A stretch of DNA of 64,000 bases from SHVZ01 sp041906305 (lineage in GTDB: Bacteria; Pseudomonadota; Alphaproteobacteria; SHVZ01): positions 667,704 through 731,703 of the forward strand of contig JAYRJL010000003.1 of the NCBI GenBank assembly GCA_041906305.1, read 5' to 3'. The position numbers and the translations under genes are program-made. Below, piece by piece: positions 27,496 through 35,501 of the stretch; position 1 is the stretch's first letter; every line of letters begins with the position of its first letter. The notes under the pieces are model-generated. The model searched no databases. It was given only the letters and a program-made list of their open reading frames with translations, and was not told the origin of the DNA.

Positions 27496-27545
27496 GTTAC
27501 GTTATACAATACTGTACAATTGAATACTTGTTTGAATGTAAACTC
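27496..27545 (-). promoter_or_regulatory. AT-rich promoter/operator region of the arsR-CDF operon
   Basis: The 50 bases before the repressor gene are strikingly AT-rich for this chromosome. Reading leftward they contain ATTCAAACAAGTATTCAATT and TACAGTATTGTA (arms TACA/TGTA), with repeated TTCAA half-sites. SmtB/ArsR repressors bind imperfect 12-2-12 inverted repeats rich in A and T near their own start, so this is the likely operator. I could not fix one palindrome with certainty. Confidence 0.5.
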
Positions 27546-27641
27546 ACCCTCCGCAAAGGTCAAGGCCGTCTGCCTTGACCCGGGATCGCCCGGGCCCAAG
27601 ATCGCGTTCAAGAGCTAAGCTCACCCGCTCCGGAGACCCCC

Positions 27642-28451
27642 ATGGCCCTGGCGAAGGCGGCGCCGGCTGTCTCCGGCTACCTCGTGACTCAGGATTGGCA
27701 GGGGTACTCGGCGGCCGAGCACGCGACCTGGAAGACCCTGTTCGAGCGCCAACAGCGGATCCTCGAGAGCCGCGCCTGCCGGGAGTATCTCGCCGGCATC
27801 CACGCGCTCGACGTGACTGCGGCCGGCATCCCCGACTTCCGGCGGCTCAACCAGGTCCTGAAGGCGTCGTCGGGCTGGGAGATCGTCGCGGTACCGGGCC
27901 TGGTGCCGGACGACGTATTCTTCGCACTGCTGGCCGACCGCAAGTTCCCGTCGACCTGCTTCATCCGCACGCCGGAGCAGCTCGACTACATCGAGGAGCC
28001 GGACGTCTTCCACGACGTATTCGGCCACGTGCCGTTGCTGGTGCACCCGACCTTCGGCGACTACATGCAGGCCTATGGCGAGGGCGGCCTCAAGGCGCTG
28101 AACCTGGGCTCGCTGGAGAAGCTGGCGCGGCTCTACTGGTACACGGTCGAGTTCGGGCTGATCCGCACACCCGAGGGGCTCCGCATCTACGGCGCCGGCA
28201 TCGTCTCCAGCAAGGGGGAGTCGATCTATGCGCTGGAAGGCAAGGCGCCCAAACGGATCGAATTCGACCTGATGCGGATCATGCGGACGCGCTATCGGAT
28301 CGACGACTTCCAGGAGTGCTATTTCGTCATCGACAGCTTCGACGACCTGATCGCGGCGACGCGGCCGGACTTCTCACCCTATTACCGCGAACTGGCGAGA
28401 CTTCCTGACATCGCCCCGGGCGAGACGATCGATGGAGATCGTATCCTCTAG
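27642..28451 (+). CDS. phhA: phenylalanine 4-monooxygenase
   Basis: A 269-residue aromatic amino acid hydroxylase that turns L-phenylalanine into L-tyrosine with a tetrahydropterin and O2. The non-haem iron ligands are visible: His124 and His129 in DVFHDVFGHVPLLVHPTF, and Glu170 in LYWYTVEFGLIRT. Length fits the monomeric bacterial enzyme, which lacks the N-terminal ACT domain of animal forms. The ATG at 27642 follows a CCGGAGACCCCC leader (GGAG). No pterin dehydratase (phhB) gene is adjacent. It is divergent from the arsR-CDF operon. Confidence 0.96.
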   Translation: MALAKAAPAVSGYLVTQDWQGYSAAEHATWKTLFERQQRILESRACREYLAGIHALDVTAAGIPDFRRLNQVLKASSGWEIVAVPGLVPDDVFFALLADRKFPSTCFIRTPEQLDYIEEPDVFHDVFGHVPLLVHPTFGDYMQAYGEGGLKALNLGSLEKLARLYWYTVEFGLIRTPEGLRIYGAGIVSSKGESIYALEGKAPKRIEFDLMRIMRTRYRIDDFQECYFVIDSFDDLIAATRPDFSPYYRELARLPDIAPGETIDGDRIL

Positions 28452-28512
28452 AAGGAAACCGCCGCGTCGCACGCGCGTTTGTCTTGGCAGCCGGACGTCC
28501 AGGAGAGATGCC

Positions 28513-28818
28513 ATGACCAGGAAGCTTCTCGCGCTCGCAGCGGTAGCGGTTGCGTTCAGCGCCGCGCCTGCCTTCGCTCAGACCCACACGTACCGGGTGC
28601 CGGGGCTCGAGCAGCAGGAGAGGGAAATCACGCGTCAGCTCAACAACGAGCAGAGCGTTCAACCGATGGCGCCGTCCTACTACCCGCCCCAATATTCGTA
28701 TGTACCGCCACCGCGGCCGTATCAGCCCTACCCGCCGCAGTATTCCTATTCGCCCGCGCCGGCCTACGCCTATCCCTACGACTATCCGCCTCGGCCGTAT
28801 TACTCGCGGTACTACTGA
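28513..28818 (+). CDS. Tyr/Pro-rich small exported protein, hypothetical
   Basis: A 101-residue protein. Residues 1-22 are a clear signal peptide ending in AFA-Q (MTRKLLALAAVAVAFSAAPA). After a short polar stretch (EQQEREITRQLNNEQSVQ) the C-terminal half is low complexity, almost only Tyr, Pro, Ser and Ala (PPQYSYVPPPRPYQPYPPQ and similar). AGGAGA lies seven bases before the ATG. It is probably a periplasmic or surface-exposed disordered protein of unknown function. It may share the phhA transcript (61-base gap). Confidence 0.72.
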   Translation: MTRKLLALAAVAVAFSAAPAFAQTHTYRVPGLEQQEREITRQLNNEQSVQPMAPSYYPPQYSYVPPPRPYQPYPPQYSYSPAPAYAYPYDYPPRPYYSRYY

Positions 28819-28821
28819 TCT

Positions 28822-29955
28822 CTATCCGGCGATCTCGCGGGCGATCACGAGGCGCTGGATGTCCGAGGTGCCTTCGTAGATCTGGGTGATGCGGACGTCG
28901 CGGTAGATGCGCTCGACGGGGAAGTCGGCGAGATAGCCGTAGCCGCCGTGGATCTGGATCGCGTCGGAGCAGACGCGCTCGGCGATCTCCGAGGCGAAGA
29001 GCTTCGCCATCGAGGCCTCTTTCAGGCAGCGCTCGCCCGCATCGCGGAGAGCGGCCGCATGGAGCACCATCTGGCGGGCCGCCTCGATCTGCGTCGCCAT
29101 GTCGGCGAGGCGGAAGGCGACCGCCTGGTGCCCGAAGATCGGCTTGCCGAAGGTCTCTCGCTCCTGGGCATAGGCGAGGGCTGCTTCATATGCCGCCTTG
29201 GCCATCCCGACCGACTGGGCCCCGATGCCGATGCGCCCGCCCTCGAGGTTCGCGAGCGCGATCCGGTAGCCCTCGCCTTCCTTGCCGAGCATCAGCTCGG
29301 GCTCCACGCGGAGCTCGTCCATCTGGATCTGGCAGGTCTCCGACGCGTTGAGGCCGAGCTTCTTTTCCACCCGCGCGACCTTCCAGCCCTCGGTCCTGGT
29401 CGGCACCAGGAAGGCCGAGATCCCTTTCTTTCCGGCGTCGGGATCGGTGACGGCGAAGACGATCGCGAGATCCGCCTTGCCACCGGACGTGATGAACTGC
29501 TTGGTCCCGTTCAGCACCCAGCCGTTGCCTTCGCGCCGCGCGCGCGTCTTCAGCGCCGAGGCATCCGAGCCCGCGCCCGGCTCGGTCAGGCAGAAGCACC
29601 CGAGCTGCTCGCCCCGTGCCATCGGCTTGAGGAAACGCTCCTTCTGCATCTCGGTGCCGAACTTGAGCACCGGCATGCAGCCGACCGAGTTGTGCACGCT
29701 CATGATCGTCGAGGTCGAGCCGTCGCCTGCGGCGATCTCCTCCAGCGCCAGCGCGTAGGCGACATGGTCGGAGCCGGCGCCGCCCATCTCCTCCGGCACC
29801 AGCATGCCCATGAAGCCAAGCTTCCCGAGCTCGGCCAGGGCGTCGGACGGGAAGATCGATTCCGCATCCCACTTCGCCGCGTTCGGCTTCAGATGTTCCT
29901 CGGCGAAGGCCCGCGCGGTGTCGCGGATCATCGACTGCGTTTCGGTCAGCAGCAT
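28822..29955 (-). CDS. acyl-CoA dehydrogenase (short/branched-chain type)
   Basis: A 377-residue FAD flavoenzyme. The two family signatures are CFCLTEPGAGSDASALKT (residues 119-136) and ERIYRDVRITQIYEGTSDIQ near the C-terminus; the Glu in YEGTS is the catalytic base, as in short-, medium- and branched-chain dehydrogenases. FAD-binding QIHGGYGYLADFPVERIYRD is complete. It forms a leftward group with an SDR gene and an isovaleryl-CoA dehydrogenase gene, so a role in branched-chain amino acid or fatty acid degradation is likely. Electrons would go to ETF, whose genes are not in the window. Confidence 0.93.
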   Translation of the reverse strand: MLLTETQSMIRDTARAFAEEHLKPNAAKWDAESIFPSDALAELGKLGFMGMLVPEEMGGAGSDHVAYALALEEIAAGDGSTSTIMSVHNSVGCMPVLKFGTEMQKERFLKPMARGEQLGCFCLTEPGAGSDASALKTRARREGNGWVLNGTKQFITSGGKADLAIVFAVTDPDAGKKGISAFLVPTRTEGWKVARVEKKLGLNASETCQIQMDELRVEPELMLGKEGEGYRIALANLEGGRIGIGAQSVGMAKAAYEAALAYAQERETFGKPIFGHQAVAFRLADMATQIEAARQMVLHAAALRDAGERCLKEASMAKLFASEIAERVCSDAIQIHGGYGYLADFPVERIYRDVRITQIYEGTSDIQRLVIAREIAG

Positions 29956-29962
29956 GGCGGTC

Positions 29963-30643
29963 TCACCACGGAATGGCCTGGCCCTGGTAGTCGTAGAACT
30001 TGCCGGTGTCCTCGTGCCCGGTCTTCTCGATCACCTGCTTCATGCCGGCGATCGATTCCGGGATGCCGATCGCGGCGTTCGGCCCTCCCATGTCGGTCTT
30101 GACCCAGCCCGGATGAAGCAGAATGCAGGTGATGCCACGCGATTTCACGTCCATCGACAAGCAGCTGACCGCCATGTTGAGCGCCGCCTTCGAAGTCCGG
30201 TACGGCATGCTGCCGCCGGCATTCATCGCGATCGAGCCCATGCGGCTGGTGACGAAGGCCATCTTCTTCAGCTTGGAGTGGGCCACGTTCTCGATCAGCG
30301 TCTCGGCGAGCCGGATCGGCGCCACCACGTTGGTCTTCAGCACGTGGAGAAACTCCTCGTGGTCGAAGGTCCCTATCTTCAGGTCGCGCTTGCCGTAGAT
30401 GCCCGCGTTGTTGAGCAGCAGGTCGATCGGCTCGTTGCCGAGGCTCTTCGCCAGCGCCTTCGCGTCCTTGTCGTCGTCGACATTGAGCGCGTGGATATGG
30501 AGATCGCCCTTGAGCTTCTTGAGCTCATCGGCCCGCATTGGGTTGCGACAGCCCGCATGGACGGTCCAGCCGGCCGCCAGATAGACGCGGGTGAATTCGA
30601 GGCCGAGGCCGCGGTTGGCGCCGGTGATGACGACAGCAGGCAT
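29963..30643 (-). CDS. short-chain dehydrogenase/reductase (SDR) family oxidoreductase
   Basis: A 226-residue Rossmann enzyme. The cofactor loop is VVITGANRGLGLEFTRVY (T-G-x-x-x-G-x-G), NNAG appears in LLLNNAGIYG, and the catalytic residues are Ser in FVTSRMGSIAMN and Tyr/Lys in MPYRTSKAALNMAVS (Y-x-x-x-K). Arg/Asn after the glycine motif (CRNPMR) suggests NADP(H). It resembles the sniffer/C-factor-like carbonyl reductase group. It starts immediately before the stop of the isovaleryl-CoA dehydrogenase gene (adjacent, no gap) and is cotranscribed with the two acyl-CoA dehydrogenases. Confidence 0.9.
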   Translation of the reverse strand: MPAVVITGANRGLGLEFTRVYLAAGWTVHAGCRNPMRADELKKLKGDLHIHALNVDDDKDAKALAKSLGNEPIDLLLNNAGIYGKRDLKIGTFDHEEFLHVLKTNVVAPIRLAETLIENVAHSKLKKMAFVTSRMGSIAMNAGGSMPYRTSKAALNMAVSCLSMDVKSRGITCILLHPGWVKTDMGGPNAAIGIPESIAGMKQVIEKTGHEDTGKFYDYQGQAIPW

Positions 30644-31816
30644 CTAGGCAGTCTCCTTGAACAGCTCACGGCCGATCAGCATGCGTCGGATTTCGGAGGT
30701 GCCGGCGCCGATCTCGTAGAGCTTGGCGTCGCGGAGCAGCCGTCCGGTGGGGTAGTCGTTGATGTAGCCGTTGCCGCCGAGGCACTGGATCGCCTCGAGC
30801 GCCATCCAGGTCGCCTTCTCGGCGGCATAGAGGATGGCGCCTGCCGAATCCTTGCGGGTCGTACGGCCCTTGTCGCAGGCCTTGGCCACGGAATAGACGT
30901 AGGCCTTGGCGGCGTTCATGCCGACATACATGTCGGCGAGCTTTCCCTGCATCAGCTGGAACTCGCCGATCGCCTGGCCGAACTGCTTGCGCTCATGCAC
31001 GTAGGGCACGACCACGTCCATGCAGGCCTGCATGATGCCGAGCGGACCTGCGGCGAGCACCGCGCGCTCGAAGTCAAGTCCGCTCATCAGCACGCGGGCG
31101 CCGCCATTCAACTGGCCGAGCACGTTCTCGGCCGGGACTTCGCAATCCTCGAATACCAGCTCGCAGGTGTTGGAACCACGCATGCCGAGCTTGTCGAGCT
31201 TCTGCGCGGTCGAGAAGCCTTTCATGCCCTTCTCGACCAGGAAGGCGGTGATGCCGCGCTGATGCGCGCCGGGATCGGTCTTGGCGTAGACCACCAGCGT
31301 GTCGGCGTCCGGACCGTTGGTGATCCACATCTTCGAGCCGTTCAGCACGAAGCGGTCGCCCTTCTTCTCGGCCTTGGTCTTCATGCCGACGACATCGGAT
31401 CCCGCGCCCGGCTCGCTCATCGCCAGCGCGCCGACGTTCTCGCCCGAAATCAGCTTCGGCAGGTATTTCTTCTTCTGCGCCTCGGTGCCGTTCAGCTTGA
31501 TCTGATTGACGCAAAGGTTCGAATGCGCGCCGTAGGAAAGCCCGACGGAGGCCGACGCCCGGCTGATCTCCTCCATCGCGACGCAGTGCTCGAGATAGCC
31601 GAGGCCGGCGCCGCCATATTCCTCGTCGACCGTGACGCCCAGCACGCCGAGCTCGCCCATCTTCTTCCAGAGATCCATCGGGAAGGCGTTGGTGCGGTCG
31701 ATCTCGGCGGCGCGCGGCGCGATCTCCTTGGCCGAGAAAGCACGCACCGTGGTGCGAAGCTCGTCGGCGACCTCGCCGAGATCGAAATCGAGGCTCGGGT
31801 ATTCGTTCGGCAGCAT
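30644..31816 (-). CDS. ivd: isovaleryl-CoA dehydrogenase
   Basis: A 390-residue acyl-CoA dehydrogenase of the leucine pathway (isovaleryl-CoA to 3-methylcrotonyl-CoA). The usual C-terminal catalytic Glu is replaced: the segment reads YEIGAGTSEIRRMLIGREL. A Glu is instead in GLDFERAVLAAGPLGIMQA, the position of the catalytic base in human IVD. Other motifs are ALAMSEPGAGSDVVGMKT and QCLGGNGYINDYPTGRLLRD. The start at ATG 31816 (MLPNEYPS) suits the family better than one four codons upstream. Methylcrotonyl-CoA carboxylase genes are not next to it; the only biotin carboxylase in the window is the PCC type. Confidence 0.93.
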   Translation of the reverse strand: MLPNEYPSLDFDLGEVADELRTTVRAFSAKEIAPRAAEIDRTNAFPMDLWKKMGELGVLGVTVDEEYGGAGLGYLEHCVAMEEISRASASVGLSYGAHSNLCVNQIKLNGTEAQKKKYLPKLISGENVGALAMSEPGAGSDVVGMKTKAEKKGDRFVLNGSKMWITNGPDADTLVVYAKTDPGAHQRGITAFLVEKGMKGFSTAQKLDKLGMRGSNTCELVFEDCEVPAENVLGQLNGGARVLMSGLDFERAVLAAGPLGIMQACMDVVVPYVHERKQFGQAIGEFQLMQGKLADMYVGMNAAKAYVYSVAKACDKGRTTRKDSAGAILYAAEKATWMALEAIQCLGGNGYINDYPTGRLLRDAKLYEIGAGTSEIRRMLIGRELFKETA

Positions 31817-31869
31817 GGCGTTTCCCAACTCCCTTGCCGGCTACTATAGCCCAAGGGAAGGGAACCGCA

Positions 31870-32061
31870 TCAATGCGGCGGCCGGAGCCGCGAGACGGCC
31901 TCGCGCCGGGAAAGAAGCCGACGGCGACGGCGGCGGGGCGCGTCTCCCGCTGCCGGACCGCGGCCTTCTCCCGGGCCCCCACCAGGAACCTCGGCGGCGT
32001 CCGGGCGACCGCCGATGCGGTCGCCTTCCGGGGTCTCGTCCTGCTTGAGCTTGTCCGGCAC
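31870..32061 (-). CDS. possible small Arg-rich protein downstream of emrB
   Basis: A 63-codon frame that starts with GTG directly after the emrB TAG stop (no gap). The first 30 codons have strong G/C third-position bias and give a polar sequence (PDKLKQDETPEGDRIGG), followed by a Gly/Pro-rich part and an Arg cluster (RRRRRR). I do not recognise it, and the second half has weak codon bias. It may be a real translationally coupled peptide or chance. Confidence 0.3.
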   Translation of the reverse strand: MPDKLKQDETPEGDRIGGRPDAAEVPGGGPGEGRGPAAGDAPRRRRRRLLSRREAVSRLRPPH

Positions 32062-33663
32062 CTAGTGGGCGTCGGCCCCGGCACCGGCCTGACTCTTCTT
32101 CAGCAACGGCATCAGCAGCAGCGCGAGCGCGAAGACGCTGGCCATCGCCAGGAACGCGTCGTTCATGCTCATGACCGCCGCCTCGCGCGCGACGAGACCG
32201 CCGAGCTTCTTCATCGCCACCAGCTGAGCGTCGGCGACCGACGTGTCGAGCCTGGTCGCCAGCGACTCGATCCAGACGTTGACCGAGTCCCGCCCGGCGT
32301 TGACCTGCTGGGCGATGCGGTTCCAGTGGAGCTGCTTCTGGTCCGAGAGGATCGTGTTCAGCAGCGCGAGGCCGATGGCGCCGCCAAGGTTGCGCATCAG
32401 GTTGTAGAGGCCGCTCGCATTCTTGACCTTCTCAGGCGGCAGCGTGCCGAGCGCGATGGCGTTGATCGGCATGAAGCAGAGCATGAGCGACAGGCCGCGC
32501 ACGGCCTGCGGCAGGAAGAACTCCCAGAAGCCCCAGTCGGCGGTCATCTGGCCGGTCATCCAGACGCCGGTCCCGAACAACGAGAGGCCGATCGCCAGCA
32601 TGAGACGCGGCTCGAGGACGCGCGAGAGTGCGCCCGCGATCGGCGCCGAGGCGAACTGGAAGGCGCCGGTCACGAACATGATCTCGCCGATCTGCAGGCT
32701 GTTCAGCCCCCGCACCTGGCCGAGGTAGAGCGGCATCAGGTAGACGGCGCCGTAGAGGCCGACGCCGAGAATGAAGCTGTACAGGCTGCCGATCGCGAAG
32801 TTGCGATCCGCGAAGGCTCGGAGGTCGACGATCGGGTTCCGGTAGGTGAAGACCCGCCAGAAGAACAGCACGCCCGAGACCACCGAGACCACGGCGGCGT
32901 AGAGGAGGACGTGGTCGTCGAACCACTCCTTCCGCGGCCCCTCCTCGAACACGTATTCGAGCGTGCCGAGGAAGAGCGCCATCAGGATCAGGCCGATGCG
33001 GTCGAAGCTCTTGAGCAGCGACCAGTCCGCCTTGTCGATGTCGAGCAGGGACCAGACCAGCAGGCTGGCGACGAAGCCCGGGAGCACGTTGATCAGGAAC
33101 AGCCAGTGCCACGAAGCAGCCTGGGTGATCCAGCCGCCGAGGGTCGGGCCGAGGGTCGGCGCCATGGTCGCGACGAGGCCGATCAGGATGGTGACGCCGG
33201 TCCGCTTGTCCGCCGGAAACAGCGCGAAGGTGGTGGCGAAGGCGGTCGGAATCATCGCGCCGCCGAGGAAGCCCTGGAACGCGCGGAACACGATCATCGA
33301 TTCGATGTTCCAGGCGAAAGCGCAGGCAAGGCTGAAGACGGTGAAGCCCAGCGACGAGATCACGAACAGGACCCGGGTCGACATCAGGCGCGAGAGGTAG
33401 CCCGACAGCGGGATCATCACGACTTCGGCGATCAGATAGGAGGTCTGGACCCAGCTGATCTCGTCCGAGCTCGCCGCGAGGCCCGCCTGAATCTCGCCGA
33501 TCGAGCTGGAGACGATCTGGATGTCCAGGATCGCCATGAACATCCCGAAGACCATCGTGAAGAAGCCGAGGACCTGTTTGGTCGACGGCATGGCCTGGGG
33601 AGCACGAGACGCGCCCGCCGGATGAGCGGGCGCGTCGTCGGCGGTGGCGGTCGCCGCGGTCAT
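32062..33663 (-). CDS. emrB: DHA2-family multidrug efflux MFS transporter (EmrB-like)
   Basis: A 533-residue inner-membrane drug/proton antiporter with 14 predicted helices. Motifs include VFGMFMAILDIQIVSSSIGE (helix 1 motif D1), SWVQTSYLIAEVVMIPLSGY, FRAFQGFLGGAMIPTAFATT and the antiporter motif C GLVATMAPTLGPTLGGWI. It ends in a Lys/Gly-rich tail. The ATG at 33663 overlaps the emrA stop (ATGA). With EmrA and an outer-membrane TolC-type channel encoded elsewhere it would form a tripartite pump, induced through the divergent TetR regulator. Confidence 0.94.
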   Translation of the reverse strand: MTAATATADDAPAHPAGASRAPQAMPSTKQVLGFFTMVFGMFMAILDIQIVSSSIGEIQAGLAASSDEISWVQTSYLIAEVVMIPLSGYLSRLMSTRVLFVISSLGFTVFSLACAFAWNIESMIVFRAFQGFLGGAMIPTAFATTFALFPADKRTGVTILIGLVATMAPTLGPTLGGWITQAASWHWLFLINVLPGFVASLLVWSLLDIDKADWSLLKSFDRIGLILMALFLGTLEYVFEEGPRKEWFDDHVLLYAAVVSVVSGVLFFWRVFTYRNPIVDLRAFADRNFAIGSLYSFILGVGLYGAVYLMPLYLGQVRGLNSLQIGEIMFVTGAFQFASAPIAGALSRVLEPRLMLAIGLSLFGTGVWMTGQMTADWGFWEFFLPQAVRGLSLMLCFMPINAIALGTLPPEKVKNASGLYNLMRNLGGAIGLALLNTILSDQKQLHWNRIAQQVNAGRDSVNVWIESLATRLDTSVADAQLVAMKKLGGLVAREAAVMSMNDAFLAMASVFALALLLMPLLKKSQAGAGADAH

Positions 33664-34754
33664 TTGCTGGCTGCCATCGCCGAACCCATCAGCGAGCCCA
33701 GCAACGGCGCCTCGGCGACGGTGTCCTTGGTGTCGACCGAAGCGACCACCGAAAGCCCGGGACGGATCAGGCCGGCGAGCACGTTGTCGCGCGGCACCGC
33801 GATGCGCACGGGAAGGCGCTGCACGATCTTGGTGAAGTTGCCGGACGCGTTCTCCGGCGGCAGCAGGCTGAACTGCGAGCCCGACGCCGGGGCGAAGCTC
33901 TCGACGCGGCCTTCGATCGGCCGGCCCGGGAAGGCGTCCACCTCGAGCGTCACCTTCTGGCCGGGACGCATGCGCTTGAGCTGTGTCTCCTTGAAGTTGG
34001 CGACGACGTGCACCTCGGGCAGCGGCACCAGCACCATGAGCTGGCTGCCGGGCTTCACGAGCTGGCCGACCTGGACGGTGCGGTTGCCGACGATGCCGTC
34101 GGCGGCAGCGCGGATGACGGTGTCCTCGCGGGCGATCTCGGCCGTGGCCAGCGCAGCCTCGGCCTGCTTGAGCGCGGCCTCGGCCTGGCGGCGGTCGGCC
34201 TCGATCATCGCGATCCGGTCCTTCTCGGCGGTCAGCGCGGCGCGCGCCTTCGACGTGCCGGCCTCGGTCTTCCGGGCATCGGCCTCGACGACCTCGAGCT
34301 TCTGGCGGCTGACGTATTCGCTGGAGGCGAGGTTCCGGTACCGGGCCAGGTCCTGGCGCGACCGCTCGCGGTCGGCCTCGGAAGAGGTAATCCCGGCCTC
34401 GGCCTGCTGGATCATCGCCTTCTGCCAGGTGAGCTGCTTCTCGGTCGCGACGATCGCGGCCTTCCTGGCCTCGACCGCGGCCCGGGCCTCGGCGACCTTC
34501 GCGGTGTAGTCGTCGTCGTCGATCACGGCCAGCACGTCGCCTGCCTTGACCTGCTGGTTGTCGGCGACGCGGACGTCGCGGATGTAGCCCGAGAGCTTGG
34601 CAGAGACGGTGACGATGTCGGCCTGGACGTAGGCATTGTCGGTCGATTCGAGGAATCGGCCGCTGGTCCACCAGTTCCAGCCGTAGTTGCCCGCAAGAAG
34701 CAGGGCGCCGATCGCGACCTTGGTGAGGAGAGTAAGGCGGAGAATCTTCTTCAT
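33660..34754 (-). CDS. emrA: HlyD/EmrA-family membrane fusion protein
   Basis: A 364-residue periplasmic adaptor. One N-terminal membrane helix lies at about residues 8-26 (LTLLTKVAIGALLLAGNYGW). Then come the half-lipoyl/barrel segment ESTDNAYVQADIVTVSAKLS, the KAGDVLAVIDDDDYTAKVAEA hairpin entrance, a long coiled-coil region (about residues 80-190, rich in Ala, Glu, Gln and Lys), and the second lipoyl half TVIRAAADGIVGNRTVQVGQ. The first gene of the emrAB operon; its promoter overlaps a perfect TetR-type palindrome. Confidence 0.93.
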   Translation of the reverse strand: MKKILRLTLLTKVAIGALLLAGNYGWNWWTSGRFLESTDNAYVQADIVTVSAKLSGYIRDVRVADNQQVKAGDVLAVIDDDDYTAKVAEARAAVEARKAAIVATEKQLTWQKAMIQQAEAGITSSEADRERSRQDLARYRNLASSEYVSRQKLEVVEADARKTEAGTSKARAALTAEKDRIAMIEADRRQAEAALKQAEAALATAEIAREDTVIRAAADGIVGNRTVQVGQLVKPGSQLMVLVPLPEVHVVANFKETQLKRMRPGQKVTLEVDAFPGRPIEGRVESFAPASGSQFSLLPPENASGNFTKIVQRLPVRIAVPRDNVLAGLIRPGLSVVASVDTKDTVAEAPLLGSLMGSAMAASK

Positions 34755-34789
34755 TTTATGACCCCGGACCCGGTGCTCCCGGGCAAAGT

Positions 34790-34808
34790 AAACTGAACGG
34801 TTCAGTTT
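34790..34808. promoter_or_regulatory. perfect palindromic operator for the divergent TetR regulator
   Basis: AAACTGAACGGTTCAGTTT is an exact inverted repeat with 9-base arms and a single central base. It lies 36 bases before the emrA start and 64 bases before the regulator start, in the shared control region. This is the size and symmetry expected of a TetR/AcrR-family binding site. Binding itself is inferred. Confidence 0.82.
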
Positions 34809-34849
34809 CTGTTGCGAACCTGCGCCTGAAGGGCTACAGTGTCAACAGA

Positions 34850-34868
34850 AAACTAAACCGTGCAGTCC
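34850..34868. promoter_or_regulatory. second, degenerate copy of the TetR-type operator
   Basis: AAACTAAACCGTGCAGTCC matches the palindrome at 34790 in its left arm at eight of nine positions, and more weakly in its right arm. It lies 60 bases from the first copy and ends just before the regulator ATG at 34872, fitting autorepression. It also argues against the GTG at 34860 as translation start. Confidence 0.55.
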
Positions 34869-34871
34869 AGA

Positions 34872-35501
34872 ATGGATGTGATGACGGACACAGCCGCCCC
34901 AGCACCCGGAAGCCGGGCCGCCAAGCCCCTGCAGATCCTGGAGGCCGCCCGGGACTTGTTCCTCAAGGACGGGTTCTCGGCCACCAGCATGGATGCCGTC
35001 GCCAAGCTGGCGAACGTATCCAAGGCGACCGTCTACGCCCACTATTCGAGCAAGGAAGAGCTGTTCGCGGCGATGATGGACTCCGAGTGCCGCCGCACTT
35101 GGCCGGAGATCAGCAGCGGCGACATCGCCCAGCTGGACCCGATCCCGAAGGTTCGGGAGATCGCCCAGCGCTACATCCGCTTCATCACCTCGGGCTACCC
35201 GGTCGCGCTGCTGCGGGTCGTGTCCGCCGAAGCACCGCGCAATCCGGGCCTCGGCCGCCTCTTCTACGAGACCGCACCCGGCATGGGCCGGGCCAAGTTC
35301 GCCGAGCTTCTGAGGTATGCGGACATGCGCGGGCTGCTGCGCATACCCGACCCGCTACATGCATCCGATACGCTCTTCGCGATGCTGCGCGGCGACGTGC
35401 ATATCCGCATCCTGGTCGGGATGCCGCTCCCGAGCGAGGCGGAGCTCACCGCCCACGCCCAGGAGATCGTCGAGAGGTTCCTGAAGGCCTACGCGGCCTA
35501 G
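34872..35501 (+). CDS. TetR/AcrR-family transcriptional regulator of emrAB
   Basis: A 209-residue repressor. The helix-turn-helix is DGFSATSMDAVAKLANVSKA followed by TVYAHYSSKEELFAAMM (about residues 30-66), a textbook TetR N-terminus. The C-terminal ligand domain is of the TetR_C_7/AefR-like type (IRFITSGYPVALLRVVSAEA, NPGLGRLFYETAPGMG). The ATG at 34872 is preferred over GTG 34860, because the latter lies in the second operator. It is divergent from emrAB and probably represses both directions until a drug binds. The stop overlaps the convergent hydrolase stop by four bases (CTAG). Confidence 0.92.
   Translation: MDVMTDTAAPAPGSRAAKPLQILEAARDLFLKDGFSATSMDAVAKLANVSKATVYAHYSSKEELFAAMMDSECRRTWPEISSGDIAQLDPIPKVREIAQRYIRFITSGYPVALLRVVSAEAPRNPGLGRLFYETAPGMGRAKFAELLRYADMRGLLRIPDPLHASDTLFAMLRGDVHIRILVGMPLPSEAELTAHAQEIVERFLKAYAA

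Noticed and set aside
31861..34509. 891-codon plus-strand frame across the emrAB genes
   Set aside because: Antisense to two clear genes; composition is that of a complement frame (His/Arg/Asp/Glu rich, no domain).
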